In this document: positions 25,295 to 34,103 of the stretch, piece after piece
Position numbering within the stretch: the stretch's first letter is position 1
Layout of the letters: each line of letters opens with the position of its first letter
Source of the DNA: Blautia luti
GTDB taxonomy: Bacteria > Bacillota > Clostridia > Lachnospirales > Lachnospiraceae
Length of the DNA: 64,000 nt
Direction: 5' to 3'
Assembly (NCBI RefSeq): GCF_033096465.1
Contig: NZ_AP028156.1
Location: 3,490,501-3,554,500, forward strand
The notes under the pieces: model-generated
The model's input: only the letters and a program-made list of their open reading frames with translations
Databases searched by the model: none
Told to the model about the DNA's origin: nothing
Position numbers and translations under genes: made by a program

Positions 25295-26077
25295 TTATTC
25301 CATAAATGTTCCGATTGCTGCCGGCTGCTCATAATCATAATTGGAAATCTTAATTCCTGTAGCAGAACCGCTGGCATGAATGATCTTTCCATCACCAATA
25401 TAAAGTGCTACATGGTCTACATATCCGTGTCCATAGAATACCAGATCACCAGGCTCGATCTGACTTACATCTTTCTTAGTGGAAGCAGCACACTGATCTG
25501 CTGCCACACGTGGAAGGCTGTACCCGAAGTTCGCGAACACAGACATTACAAATCCTGAACAGTCTGCTCCGTTTGTCAGGCTTGTGCCGCCATATACATA
25601 AGGATTTCCCTCGAACTGTAATGCGAAATTTACCAGTTCCTGCCGCTTGGCCACACGCTGGGCTTCCGCTTCTTCTGCTGCCTTTTTCTTCGTCTCTTCC
25701 ACAGACTGCTGAATGGCTTCCAGAGCCGCTGCTTTCTCCTGCTCTGCTTTCTCTGAAGCTTTCTGTGCTTTCTCTACCCTGCGTTCCTCTCTGACCTGTG
25801 CTGCCTCTTCCTCTTTCTGCATGAATTCCTGAGTCTGCTCTTCTGTCTGCTTCGCCAGAGCACTGGCAAATACGCTTACACTGCCGGTTGCATCTTCCGG
25901 ATCAGTGATCTCGCTTCCAGAGGCATCCCCCTCAGTTACATCACTGTCAGTTATATCACTTCCATCAGAGAAAAGCTCTGCGCCATCTGTCTCCACTGCC
26001 CATACTCCCTGAGCCGGTGCACAGACCATCGTGCTGATCACTGCTGCAAGTATCACTTTTTTTATCTTATTTCTCAT
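25295..26077 (-). CDS. Secreted NlpC/P60 peptidoglycan hydrolase
   Basis: 260 residues. A signal peptide (about 1-28, ending GVWA) is followed by an acidic linker, a coiled coil (about 78-145) and a C-terminal NlpC/P60 domain. The catalytic Cys is C173 in TNGADCSGFVMS, with H222 (YVDHVALYIGDG) and H234 (KIIHASG). Such enzymes cut gamma-D-Glu-diaminopimelate-type links in stem peptides outside the cell; the coiled coil resembles that of CwlO/PcsB-type hydrolases, which FtsEX activates. AGAGAGG precedes the ATG. A WalR-type box lies just upstream. Confidence 0.93.
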   Translation of the reverse strand: MRNKIKKVILAAVISTMVCAPAQGVWAVETDGAELFSDGSDITDSDVTEGDASGSEITDPEDATGSVSVFASALAKQTEEQTQEFMQKEEEAAQVREERRVEKAQKASEKAEQEKAAALEAIQQSVEETKKKAAEEAEAQRVAKRQELVNFALQFEGNPYVYGGTSLTNGADCSGFVMSVFANFGYSLPRVAADQCAASTKKDVSQIEPGDLVFYGHGYVDHVALYIGDGKIIHASGSATGIKISNYDYEQPAAIGTFME

Positions 26078-26097
26078 GAAATTCCTCTCTTGTAATT

Positions 26098-26152
26098 GTT
26101 ACACTTTTGTTACATGGTTATGTATGTTAACATAAGAAAGGAGATTTGTCAA
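26098..26152 (-). promoter_or_regulatory. Promoter and WalR-type box of the NlpC/P60 gene
   Basis: The minus strand has TTGACA (26,152-26,147), a 17-base spacer and TAACAT (26,129-26,124) with an extended TG. Just past the expected start site is TGTAAC-AAAAG-TGTAAC (26,114-26,098), an exact match to the WalR consensus TGTWAH-N5-TGTWAH known from Bacillus and Staphylococcus cell-wall genes. The position suggests repression. The 12-bp palindrome TATGTTAACATA overlaps the -10. Confidence 0.6.
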
Positions 26153-26199
26153 ACCAAAAAGGAACTGTTCACAGAATTTTCATCTGTAAACAATTCCCT
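26150..26199 (-). terminator. Terminator of trxB
   Basis: The minus strand has GGAATTGTTTACAGA pairing with TCTGTGAACAGTTCC (G-U allowed), a 7-base loop and TTTTT. It directly abuts the promoter of the NlpC/P60 gene. Confidence 0.8.
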
Positions 26200-26211
26200 G
26201 TTTTCGCCTTT

Positions 26212-27135
26212 TTATCTGTTTGTAAGCAGATAGTCCTGCACAGAAGCCACCGTATTGGCTCCATCTGCCACTGCAGTTACCACCTGGCGGAGTTTCTTGG
26301 TGCGGATGTCTCCGGCTGCGAAGATTCCCGGTGTTCCTGTGATCCCTTCTTCACCTGCAATAATATAGCCGTGTTCATCCAACGGAACGATTTCTTTAAA
26401 TCTCGCTGTATTCGGGATGATCCCTATTGCTATAAATACACCGTCTGCAGGGATCACCGACTCACTGTTATCTTTCACATTCCGGATCTTCAGGCCAGTC
26501 ACACTGTCCGTGCCCTGTATCTCCACTGCCACGCTGTCCCATACCATTTCAATATTCTCCGCAGCTGCCAGACTGTCCTGAAGGATCTGATCTGCCCGAA
26601 GTGCATCACGTCTGTGAACCATATAAACTTTCCGGCAGATCCTGGACAGAAAAAGGGCATCTTCTGCTGCAATATTTCCGCCGCCAACTACAACCGCTGT
26701 CTTGTCCTTAAAAAATGCCCCGTCACAGGTTGCACAATAAGAAACTCCCATTCCGGAAAACTCCTGCTCTCCCGGGATCTCCAGCATTCTGTGGCTGGCT
26801 CCGCAGGCAAGCACTACAGTTCTGGCTCTGTATTCGTTCTTTTTCGTACGGATGATCTTCTCTGCTCCTGTATCTTCCACTGCAAGCACATTCTCCCGCA
26901 CAGGAGAACCCCCCAGCTTCTGCGCGTGATTCTCGAAAGCTTCTCCCAGATCCATTCCGCTGATCCCCGGAAGTCCCGGATAGTTATCTACCTCATAGGT
27001 ATTCTGGATCTGTCCGCCCACTGTGAACTGTTTGTCCAGCCACAGAATTTTTAGCCTGGCCCGCGCTGCATAAATGACTGCACTGATCCCCGCCGGTCCG
27101 GCTCCCAGGATCGCTATATCATAAATCTCTGACAT
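26212..27135 (-). CDS. trxB: Thioredoxin reductase
   Basis: 307 residues. The FAD site GAGPAGISAVIYAARA is at 11-26, the redox-active pair is C134-A-T-C137 (SYCATCDGAFF), the NADPH loop is VVVGGGNIAAEDALFLS, and the C-terminal FAD motif is GIFAAGDIRTKKLRQVVTA. It reduces thioredoxin with NADPH. ATG 27,135 has GGGAGG eight bases upstream; the long upstream extension in frame is non-conserved. No thioredoxin gene is adjacent. The gene is divergent from the DUF885 gene. Confidence 0.95.
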   Translation of the reverse strand: MSEIYDIAILGAGPAGISAVIYAARARLKILWLDKQFTVGGQIQNTYEVDNYPGLPGISGMDLGEAFENHAQKLGGSPVRENVLAVEDTGAEKIIRTKKNEYRARTVVLACGASHRMLEIPGEQEFSGMGVSYCATCDGAFFKDKTAVVVGGGNIAAEDALFLSRICRKVYMVHRRDALRADQILQDSLAAAENIEMVWDSVAVEIQGTDSVTGLKIRNVKDNSESVIPADGVFIAIGIIPNTARFKEIVPLDEHGYIIAGEEGITGTPGIFAAGDIRTKKLRQVVTAVADGANTVASVQDYLLTNR

Positions 27136-27274
27136 TTTATACCTCCCGCCTGTTTCCTGCTCTGACTGTAATCTGTATGCAGGAACCTGCATTTCGTAAA
27201 ATTTACTATTAACTATGATAGCATACTCCCTCTTCTTTTCCAATAAGATAGTAAAAACAGCCTCTGAGGTTTGT

Positions 27275-29023
27275 ATGAAGATCCTGAAAAAAATTATCGC
27301 CCTGTGTCTGGTCTTTTGTCTGGGACTTGGACTGGGCTGCCTGTCTGAGTATCCATTTACCGAGAATTCGCGTTTCGAAGCATTCACGGAAAAGCTGTTC
27401 CGTTCGGAAGTTTCCGGCAATGCCCTTTCCCTCCATTATACTCTGGCTGATCCTGCTTCCCGTGGAATTTCCACCCAGAATATTTCCCTTGGTACTGTAA
27501 ACACAGACTTTGAAGAAACTGCCGCTCTCTGCGCTGAATATGAAAAAAAGCTGAAAGGTTTTGCCTATTCCAAACTCTCCCGGGATAACCAGCTAACTTT
27601 GGATATGCTGCTTTTGTATTTCCACACCCGAAGTACACTGGGGGAAAATTACCTGCTGGATGAACCGCTGGGGGCCAGTCTTGGCATTCAGGCACAGCTT
27701 CCTGTACTTCTGGCAGAATATGCTTTCTATACTGAGAAAGATATTTCTGATTACCTGAAGCTCCTTGGCACTATTAAGCCATATTTTCAGAGCATCCTGG
27801 AATTCGAGAAAAAGAAATCGCAGGCAGGTCTTTTTATGAGTGATACTTCTCTGGACCGGATCCTTACCCAGTGCCAGGCCTTCATTCAGGACCCGGATGC
27901 CAATTACATAGATGAGATTTTCGCACAGAAGCTTCAGACTCTCGGAAGTTTAAAAGATGAAGACCAGACCATATTGTGCACCTGGCATCATAAGCTGATC
28001 CTGGAACAGGTGATCCCTGCCTACCAGAATCTGATGGCCGGGCTGGAGAAGCTTCGGGGAACCGGCCAGACCAGCAGAGGACTGGCATATTTTCCCGGAG
28101 GCAGGGAATATTATCTCTATCTTCTGAGAACCCAGACCGGCTCCTATGTTCCTGTCAAACAGATCGAACAGCGCCTTTCCACCCAGCTTATGAATGATTA
28201 CGAACAGATCCGTTCCCTGATCCGGACAGATTCCTCACTGATCTCCTCTTTAAGCAGATACACCGGCACTATCACCCTTACTCCTGCCCAGATGCTTGAA
28301 AAACTTCCTGCACTGATGGCAGAGGATTTCCCTGCATTAAACAATGTTTCCTACGAAATCCGCTACGTACATCCTTCTATGAAAAAGTTCCTCAGCCCTG
28401 CCTTTTATCTTACTCCACCTATTGATACCCAGACTCCCAACGTGATCTATATCAATCAGTCAGACCGGACTTCCAGTCTGGAACTTTTCGGAACACTGGC
28501 CCACGAAGGATTCCCCGGACATCTTTATCAGACGGTTTCTTTTGCCAGAAGCACTCCTTCCAGCATCCGTTATCTGATCACCTCGCCCGGCTACATAGAA
28601 GGATGGGCTACCTATGTAGAATCTTATGCTTATCAGTATGCAGCTTCCCTTATGCCGGATGCTGGTTCTGAAACTGCCTCCGCTGCTGTAACTCTTGCCT
28701 GGCTGAACCGCAGCATGAACCTGTGTATTTACTCACTGATCGACCTTGGGATTCATTACAGTGGCTGGGATCAGGCACGTACTGCAGCCTTCCTTAAGGC
28801 ATTTGGCATTACCAATACTTCTACAGTCAGCGAAATCTTCCAGTACATTGTGGAAACCCCTGGAAATTACCTGAAATATTACCTGGGATATCTGAATTTC
28901 CTGGATCTGAAAAACAAATGCAGCCAGAAATCCAGTGATAATTTTGACCTGAAAGATTTTCACCGCCAGATCCTGGAGATCGGCCCGGTTCAGTTTCCTG
29001 TATTAGAAAAATATATGAACTAA
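27275..29023 (+). CDS. DUF885 family exported zinc-peptidase-like protein
   Basis: 582 residues. The N-terminus MKILKKIIALCLVFCLGLGLG-C is a signal peptide that may be lipoprotein-type, though the box GLG-C is not ideal. The DUF885 motif H410-EGFPG-H415 (GTLAHEGFPGHLYQ) with GYIEGWATYVESYAY about 35 residues later gives the HExxxH-type metal ligands and the distal Glu. Members are predicted metallopeptidases; the substrate is unknown. ATG 27,275 has GAGG upstream and starts the signal peptide; the ORF extends further but without a site. The family length is usually 550-600 residues. Confidence 0.85.
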   Translation: MKILKKIIALCLVFCLGLGLGCLSEYPFTENSRFEAFTEKLFRSEVSGNALSLHYTLADPASRGISTQNISLGTVNTDFEETAALCAEYEKKLKGFAYSKLSRDNQLTLDMLLLYFHTRSTLGENYLLDEPLGASLGIQAQLPVLLAEYAFYTEKDISDYLKLLGTIKPYFQSILEFEKKKSQAGLFMSDTSLDRILTQCQAFIQDPDANYIDEIFAQKLQTLGSLKDEDQTILCTWHHKLILEQVIPAYQNLMAGLEKLRGTGQTSRGLAYFPGGREYYLYLLRTQTGSYVPVKQIEQRLSTQLMNDYEQIRSLIRTDSSLISSLSRYTGTITLTPAQMLEKLPALMAEDFPALNNVSYEIRYVHPSMKKFLSPAFYLTPPIDTQTPNVIYINQSDRTSSLELFGTLAHEGFPGHLYQTVSFARSTPSSIRYLITSPGYIEGWATYVESYAYQYAASLMPDAGSETASAAVTLAWLNRSMNLCIYSLIDLGIHYSGWDQARTAAFLKAFGITNTSTVSEIFQYIVETPGNYLKYYLGYLNFLDLKNKCSQKSSDNFDLKDFHRQILEIGPVQFPVLEKYMN

Positions 29024-29039
29024 TCATTTCCGCACAAGT

Positions 29040-29330
29040 GCCTTCCTGACAGGATCCATCGGTATGATCAGCTCTCACAAGTGTCAATACAACATGTAAG
29101 ATACCTGCAATGGCCAATATGACCTTAAGAATCAGGGTTGCACATAATACTTTGATCCATATATCGTCAAATGTGCCTGTAAACATGGATCAAAGTGACT
29201 CTGTTTCTTTCTTCGCCTGCTCATTTGTTCCATATTTCCTCTTACTTTCATCAGCCTGCTGTGAGGACAGTCCAGACATCAGTTTTCTTTGTCTATCGCA
29301 TTCATTTCCTGGAATAGCCTCCTTTGATAT
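29040..29330 (-). pseudogene. Remnant of a calcium-type P-type ATPase N-terminus
   Basis: One minus-strand frame reads KEAIPGNECDRQRKLMSGLS, then ADESKRKYGTNEQAKKETESL, a TGA stop (29,192-29,190), then SMFTGTFDDIWIKVLCATLI. KYGTN and the first membrane helix after FDDIWIK are typical of the N-terminus of PMCA/SERCA-like ATPases. The TGA stands where Trp would fit (ESL-W-SMF). The frame continues only to about 29,040, so the remaining 800-odd residues are missing. It is a decayed fragment; a short 11-bp inverted repeat (29,150-29,160 / 29,185-29,195) lies within it. Confidence 0.65.
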
Positions 29331-29395
29331 AAGCTTCAGCGAAAAAAATGTCAGGAGCAAACTGTTTTACCCCTAACATCTTTAGCACTTATCCA

Positions 29396-29833
29396 CTATT
29401 GATATGACCTGAAAAATTTCTGCAGCTTGGTCAGAGCCCTGGTCAGAGACTCTGTTTCCTCTACATTCAGATCCTTCAGGACAGCCAGCACCATTTTCTC
29501 ATGGAAATTCTGATGATGACGGTATGCCTTCTCCCCCTTCTCAGTAAGCGAGATCAGCACAACTCTTCTGTCTTCCTGGCTTCGCATACGCTGAATATAA
29601 CCCTTCTTTACAAGATTGTTCACAGCAATGGTCAGTGTTCCCACTGTTACCCCCAGTGTCCTGGCCACAGTAGACATATTTTTCTGCTGCTGGATTCCCA
29701 CTGCATCAATAATGTGCATATCGTTTACAGAAATATCCTTATATTCAGGCGTGATCAGCGCCCTCTCTTCCAGATCCAGAATCTCATTAAATAAATGGAC
29801 AAGCACATCGTTGATCGCTTCATAATGGTTCAT
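29396..29833 (-). CDS. MarR family regulator (FabT-like)
   Basis: 145 residues with a winged helix-turn-helix: STVARTLGVTVGTLTIAVNNL is the recognition region, and SQEDRRVVLISLTEKGEKAY is the wing with the family DxR. The N-terminus (MNHYEAINDVLVHLFNEIL) resembles the FabT-type fatty-acid regulators of Firmicutes, but no fab genes are adjacent, so the target is unknown. GGGGGAG precedes the ATG. The downstream neighbour is the ATPase remnant. Confidence 0.85.
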   Translation of the reverse strand: MNHYEAINDVLVHLFNEILDLEERALITPEYKDISVNDMHIIDAVGIQQQKNMSTVARTLGVTVGTLTIAVNNLVKKGYIQRMRSQEDRRVVLISLTEKGEKAYRHHQNFHEKMVLAVLKDLNVEETESLTRALTKLQKFFRSYQ

Positions 29834-30006
29834 CCGGTTCTCCCCCTTTTTACGCTCATAAACATATTATACACTAAAGTAGACGGCAGGGTCAAAAGAT
29901 ATTTGATAAACCGTAACAAACATTTTTTCAATAAATTCTTCCTTTAAGCTGTGAAATTTGATATAATGAATTGATATATACTACATAACATTGAAGGATT
30001 GATTTA

Positions 30007-31521
30007 ATGAAAAGAAATAATATTCCTTTGAATTTTAAAGAAAAAAACAATTCCAAGATCAGTTTATACTGTTCTGTTGCAGTTCTGCTGCTTCTTTTTT
30101 TCTGTTTTCACCAGCTGGATTACAGCCTGATCACGAAACCTGAAACTGAAGCAAAAGAGGCTGCCGCGCAGAAACAGCAGGAAGCTGAAGCAGCGGCTGA
30201 AACTCCTGAGATTTCCACTGCCAGTGTCATCGCAGTGGGCGATAATCTTTACCACAGCAAGCTGTATGAATCCGGAGAATACGATTCCGGCACATGGAAT
30301 TACGACCATATTTACACCCATGTGCTGAATGAGATCCAGGCCGCAGATGTGGCTATGATTGATCAGGAGACTGTTTTTGCCCCGGATCATAATTCTGTCA
30401 GCACTTACCCCTCTTTCGCCACACCGGAGGAAGTGGGAGATGCCATTATCAAAGCTGGTTTCAATGTAGTGGAATCCGCTACCAACCATGTGGATGATTA
30501 CGGTTATGATTATCTGAAAAATACCCTTGATTTCTGGAGCACCAATTATCCGGATATTCCGGTTCTGGGCATCCATGACACTCCGGAAGATGCAGATACT
30601 GTTAAAGTAAAAGAGGTTAATGGCATTAAGATCGCATTTCTGGACTACACCTACGGAACCAACAATTCCGGTGCAGGTGAGGGAAAAGATTACATGATCG
30701 ATATTTTTGATAAAGATAAGATCACCACCATGATCCAGAAGGCCAAAGAAGTCAGTGACTGTATCATTTTCGTTGCTCACTGGGGCACAGAAGATGATTC
30801 AATGCCTAATGAATACGAGAAACAGTGGGCTACATTCCTTATGGAACAGGGCGTGGATGTGATCATCGGCGGACATCCTCATGTACTTCAGCCTTATGGA
30901 CGTCTTTCAGATGATCAGGGAAACAGCACCTTCATCTTCTACTCTCTGGGAAATTTCGTTTCCACCCAGCAGGAGCTTCCAGAACTTCTGGAAGGAATGG
31001 CAAGTTTCACCATCCAGAAGACCACCCTAAACGGTCAGAGCACCATAGAGATCCTTTCTCCGGAAGTGAAACCAATGGTCATGCATTACAATCATGACAC
31101 CGGAGATTACGGTCCCTATATGCTGGATGACTACACCGAAGATCTGGCTTCCCAGCACAGCGTACGCAATCTGATCGGAGATGAGTTTACCCTGGCAAAC
31201 CTGAAAGCGAAATTCCAGGAGATCATGTCCATGAATGTGACACCTTCCACCAATACTAATCTACTGAATGTAAAATTTGACTGGGAAGGAAACATGATCG
31301 ACAAAACCACCGGTGAAACCGTGGAGGACGGTTCTTCTGGCTCGGATTCCAGTGGGGATGATTCTTCTGACAGCAGTTATGATGATGAATCCTATGATAC
31401 TTCTTATGATGACGGGTCCTACGATAGTTCCTATGATGACAGTTATGACAGTTCTTACGATGATGGAGCCTACGATAGTTCCTATGATGATGGAAGTTAT
31501 GACGACTCCGGCAATTATTAG
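30007..31521 (+). CDS. CapA family protein (PGA_cap metallophosphatase fold)
   Basis: 504 residues. One membrane helix at about 18-38 anchors an outward domain of the CapA/PgsA family: VIAVGDNLYHSK, NVVESATNHVDDYGYD, IIFVAHWGTEDD, IIGGHPHVLQPYG and YSLGNFVSTQ, which supply the Asp/Asn/His ligands of a calcineurin-like site. CapA proteins take part in poly-gamma-glutamate capsule making, but pgsB/C genes are not nearby, so the substrate is open. Residues about 440-504 are an Asp/Ser/Tyr-rich repeat tail (SYDDGSYDSS units) of unknown use. Confidence 0.88.
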   Translation: MKRNNIPLNFKEKNNSKISLYCSVAVLLLLFFCFHQLDYSLITKPETEAKEAAAQKQQEAEAAAETPEISTASVIAVGDNLYHSKLYESGEYDSGTWNYDHIYTHVLNEIQAADVAMIDQETVFAPDHNSVSTYPSFATPEEVGDAIIKAGFNVVESATNHVDDYGYDYLKNTLDFWSTNYPDIPVLGIHDTPEDADTVKVKEVNGIKIAFLDYTYGTNNSGAGEGKDYMIDIFDKDKITTMIQKAKEVSDCIIFVAHWGTEDDSMPNEYEKQWATFLMEQGVDVIIGGHPHVLQPYGRLSDDQGNSTFIFYSLGNFVSTQQELPELLEGMASFTIQKTTLNGQSTIEILSPEVKPMVMHYNHDTGDYGPYMLDDYTEDLASQHSVRNLIGDEFTLANLKAKFQEIMSMNVTPSTNTNLLNVKFDWEGNMIDKTTGETVEDGSSGSDSSGDDSSDSSYDDESYDTSYDDGSYDSSYDDSYDSSYDDGAYDSSYDDGSYDDSGNY

Positions 31522-31573
31522 ATTATTTTATGAATCCCATCACTTCGTAAGCAGACCGGACTTCGCGATATAC

Positions 31574-31600
31574 GGAGCATCTTCGGATGCTCCTTTATTT
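31574..31600 (+). terminator. Terminator of the capA-like gene
   Basis: GGAGCATC-TTCG-GATGCTCC, a perfect 8-bp stem with a stable UUCG loop, followed by TTTATTTT. Confidence 0.85.
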
Positions 31601-31685
31601 TACCGCATGGAATACCGTGGACTGCTCCGCTGCAAAGCATTCCCCTACGTCTCACGAATATATGCAGCAGAAAGGAAACAGAAAA

Positions 31686-32168
31686 ATGTCTCAGGGATTT
31701 AATCATTTCGATGAAAACGGAAACGCAGTTATGGTAGATGTTTCCGCCAAAAATATTACACCGAGAACAGCCGTCGCCACAGGCGAGATCCACGTTGGAC
31801 CCGTCATCATGGCGGCTGTGCAGGAAGGATCTGTCAAAAAAGGTGATGTTCTGGGAGTAGCCCGGGTAGCCGGTATTATGGGAGTCAAACGTACTTCAGA
31901 CCTTATTCCCATGTGTCATCCCCTTCCCATCCAGAAATGTTCCATAGACTATGAACTGGAACCGGAGAAAGGGATCATCCGTGTCTTCTGCACAGTGAAA
32001 ACAGAAGGAAAAACTGGCGTAGAAATGGAAGCTCTTACAGGTGTTCAGGTAACACTTCTCACGATCTACGATATGTGTAAGGCTATTGACAAGCATATGG
32101 TAATGTCGGAGATCCATCTGGTTGAGAAGACCGGGGGGAAAAGCGGGGATTTTCTTTTCCAGGAATAA
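31686..32168 (+). CDS. moaC: Cyclic pyranopterin monophosphate synthase
   Basis: 160 residues. It turns the MoaA product into cyclic pyranopterin monophosphate in molybdenum-cofactor synthesis. The signature blocks [36 protein letters not shown] and the C-terminal [20 protein letters not shown] are complete. ATG 31,686 with AAAGGAAA upstream is the family start; the longer frame is not conserved. mogA and a MOSC gene follow. moaA, moaE and moaD are not in the window. Confidence 0.96.
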   Translation: MSQGFNHFDENGNAVMVDVSAKNITPRTAVATGEIHVGPVIMAAVQEGSVKKGDVLGVARVAGIMGVKRTSDLIPMCHPLPIQKCSIDYELEPEKGIIRVFCTVKTEGKTGVEMEALTGVQVTLLTIYDMCKAIDKHMVMSEIHLVEKTGGKSGDFLFQE

Positions 32169-32219
32169 ATATCAGGTGGACATGATATTCGCCTGAATAG
32201 ATCATACGGAGGGATTTTT

Positions 32220-32708
32220 ATGAAACGAGTAGCAATCATCACATCCAGCGATACGGGGTATCGTGGAGAGAGAGAGGATTTAAGCGGTCCGGCGATCCGT
32301 GAGATCGTTGAGAAAAACGGATATAAAGTAGTGTCTATGGACATTCTGCCAGATGACAGGGCTATACTTTCAAAGAAAATGGCAGAAATCGCAGACAATA
32401 ATACTGCGGAACTGATCCTGACCACAGGCGGAACAGGTTTTTCCCCGAGAGATATCATGCCTGAGGCAACAGAAGACATTATTGACCGCCGGGTTCCGGG
32501 AATTCCGGAGGCTATGAGGGCTTACAGCATGACTATCACAAAACGTGCCATGCTCAGCCGCGCCACTGCAGGTATCCGCAAAAAAACTCTTATTGTCAAT
32601 CTGCCGGGAAGTCCGAAGGCAGTGAAGGAAAGTCTGGAATATATTATTGATCCTCTGGCTCATGGCATTGAGATCATGACCGGAGAAGCAGGAAACTGTG
32701 CAAGATAA
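32220..32708 (+). CDS. mogA: Molybdopterin adenylyltransferase (MogA/MoaB)
   Basis: 162 residues. MoCF-binding fold with TTGGTGFSPRDIMPEATEDI (the pterin-binding GGTG and Asp) and LIVNLPGSPKAVKESLEYI. It adenylates molybdopterin before metal insertion. CGGAGGG precedes the ATG. Its stop lies 14 bp before the MOSC start. Confidence 0.93.
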   Translation: MKRVAIITSSDTGYRGEREDLSGPAIREIVEKNGYKVVSMDILPDDRAILSKKMAEIADNNTAELILTTGGTGFSPRDIMPEATEDIIDRRVPGIPEAMRAYSMTITKRAMLSRATAGIRKKTLIVNLPGSPKAVKESLEYIIDPLAHGIEIMTGEAGNCAR

Positions 32709-32721
32709 AAGGGGAGTTTTT

Positions 32722-33153
32722 ATGGGAAAAGTAATTGCTGTATGCACAAGTGAAAAAAAGGGAACTCAGAAAACCAGTGTTCCTGAGATTGATGTCAGAA
32801 AAGACTGGGGAATCCAGGGAGACGCACATGCCGGGAAATGGCATCGACAGGTAAGCCTGCTCTCCTACGAAAAAATCGAAGCTTTCCGCGCCAGAGGTGC
32901 AGAGATTGAGGATGGTGCTTTCGGAGAAAATATCATTGTTCAGGGAATTGATTTCGCCACACTTCCTGTTGGTACGAAATTCGCCTGCAATGATGTGGTT
33001 CTGGAGCTTACCCAGATTGGAAAGGAATGCCACAGCGGATGTGCCATTTTTAAGAAAATGGGAGAATGCATCATGCCTAAACAGGGAGTTTTTACAAAGG
33101 TTCTTCACGGCGGAATCATCCGTCCTGGTGATGAGCTGACTATTTTGGAATAA
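32722..33153 (+). CDS. MOSC domain protein
   Basis: 143 residues. A stand-alone MOSC domain: WGIQGDAHAGKWHRQVSLLS, GAFGENIIVQGIDF and the conserved Cys segment GKECHSGCAIFKKMGECIMP. MOSC domains bind the sulfur-carrying molybdenum cofactor in the C-terminal part of Mo-cofactor sulfurases; small bacterial ones may carry or sulfurate the cofactor. GGGGAG precedes ATG 32,722. It overlaps neither neighbour and ends the moaC-mogA group. Confidence 0.9.
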   Translation: MGKVIAVCTSEKKGTQKTSVPEIDVRKDWGIQGDAHAGKWHRQVSLLSYEKIEAFRARGAEIEDGAFGENIIVQGIDFATLPVGTKFACNDVVLELTQIGKECHSGCAIFKKMGECIMPKQGVFTKVLHGGIIRPGDELTILE

Positions 33154-33213
33154 TATAACTGCAGGCTGGCAGACAGTTACAGATAAAATCAGATTTGACA
33201 GGAGATTTTCACA

Positions 33214-33987
33214 ATGATCATAGATACACATGCCCATTATGACGATGAAGCTTTTAATCCGGACAGAGATGCGCTGCTGAATTCCATGGCTGAAAATGGA
33301 ATTGAAAAGGTGGTAAATGTCTGTGCGTCTATTTCTGAATTGTACCGGACAGTAGAACTTATGGAAAAATATCCTTTTGTTTACGGTGCGGTTGGTGTTC
33401 ATCCGGATGATGCCTCGCAGATGACACAGGATACTCTGGATGAGATCTGCAGACTTTCCCGTATGGATAAGATGGTGGCCATCGGTGAGATCGGGCTGGA
33501 TTATTACTGGCACAAAGAAGAGCAGGAACATGAGGTGCAGAAGAAAATGTTTGCCGCACAGATGGATATTGCCAGAGAGGAAAAACTGCCGTTTATGATA
33601 CACAGCAGGGATGCTGCCGAGGATACACTGGAAATAGTGAAGGGTTATATGCAGGGAGGTATGTATGGTGGAATCATCCATTGTTTTTCCTATAGTAAGG
33701 AAATTGCCGCGCAGTATCTGAAAATGGGACTGTATCTGGGAATCGGCGGTGTGGTTACTTTCAAAAATGCACGAAAGCTGAAGGAAGTTGTGGAGTATGC
33801 TCCTTTATCTCAGATCGTTCTGGAAACAGATTGTCCATATATGTCTCCGGAACCTAACCGTGGTAAGCGGAATTCTTCTCTGAATCTGCCGTATGTAGCT
33901 CAGGCTATTGCAGATCTGAAGGGGATCACAGCAGAAAAAGTGATACAGGTGACAAGACAGAATGCTCTGGAGCTGCTGGCTTTATAG
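33214..33987 (+). CDS. tatD: TatD family DNase
   Basis: 257 residues. Metal-dependent hydrolase of the TIM-barrel TatD family: IDTHAHYDDEAF at the N-terminus, VAIGEIGLDYYW, MIHSRDAAEDT, GGIIHCFSYS and LETDCPYMSPEPNRGKRN carry the His/Asp/Glu ligands. It is a 3'-5' DNase in DNA repair and quality control. ACAGGAGA precedes the ATG. In many Firmicutes tatD directly follows metG; here it lies 9.7 kb from metG, on the other strand. Confidence 0.93.
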   Translation: MIIDTHAHYDDEAFNPDRDALLNSMAENGIEKVVNVCASISELYRTVELMEKYPFVYGAVGVHPDDASQMTQDTLDEICRLSRMDKMVAIGEIGLDYYWHKEEQEHEVQKKMFAAQMDIAREEKLPFMIHSRDAAEDTLEIVKGYMQGGMYGGIIHCFSYSKEIAAQYLKMGLYLGIGGVVTFKNARKLKEVVEYAPLSQIVLETDCPYMSPEPNRGKRNSSLNLPYVAQAIADLKGITAEKVIQVTRQNALELLAL

Positions 33988-34056
33988 ATTAACTGAGCAG
34001 TCAGACGGATCTTCGCAATCTGCTTTGCTCGGCAGTAGTTCGTTTAGTTAAATTTA

Positions 34057-34086
34057 CAGGGTACCGCAAGTGCGGTACCCTGTTTT
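34057..34086 (+). terminator. Terminator of tatD, possibly bidirectional
   Basis: CAGGGTACCGCA-AGTG... forms a perfect 12-bp stem followed by TTTTCG. The stem also lies 18 bases past the stop of the convergent surface-protein gene, whose transcript it could help end, though the T-run on that side is poor. Confidence 0.8.
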
Positions 34087-34103
34087 CGTCTTAACATAGC
34101 ATC

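Noticed and set aside
29186..29195. TGA in the P-type ATPase fragment read as selenocysteine or read-through
   Set aside because: Trp fits the position, no stem-loop suited to recoding is evident, and most of the gene is missing.
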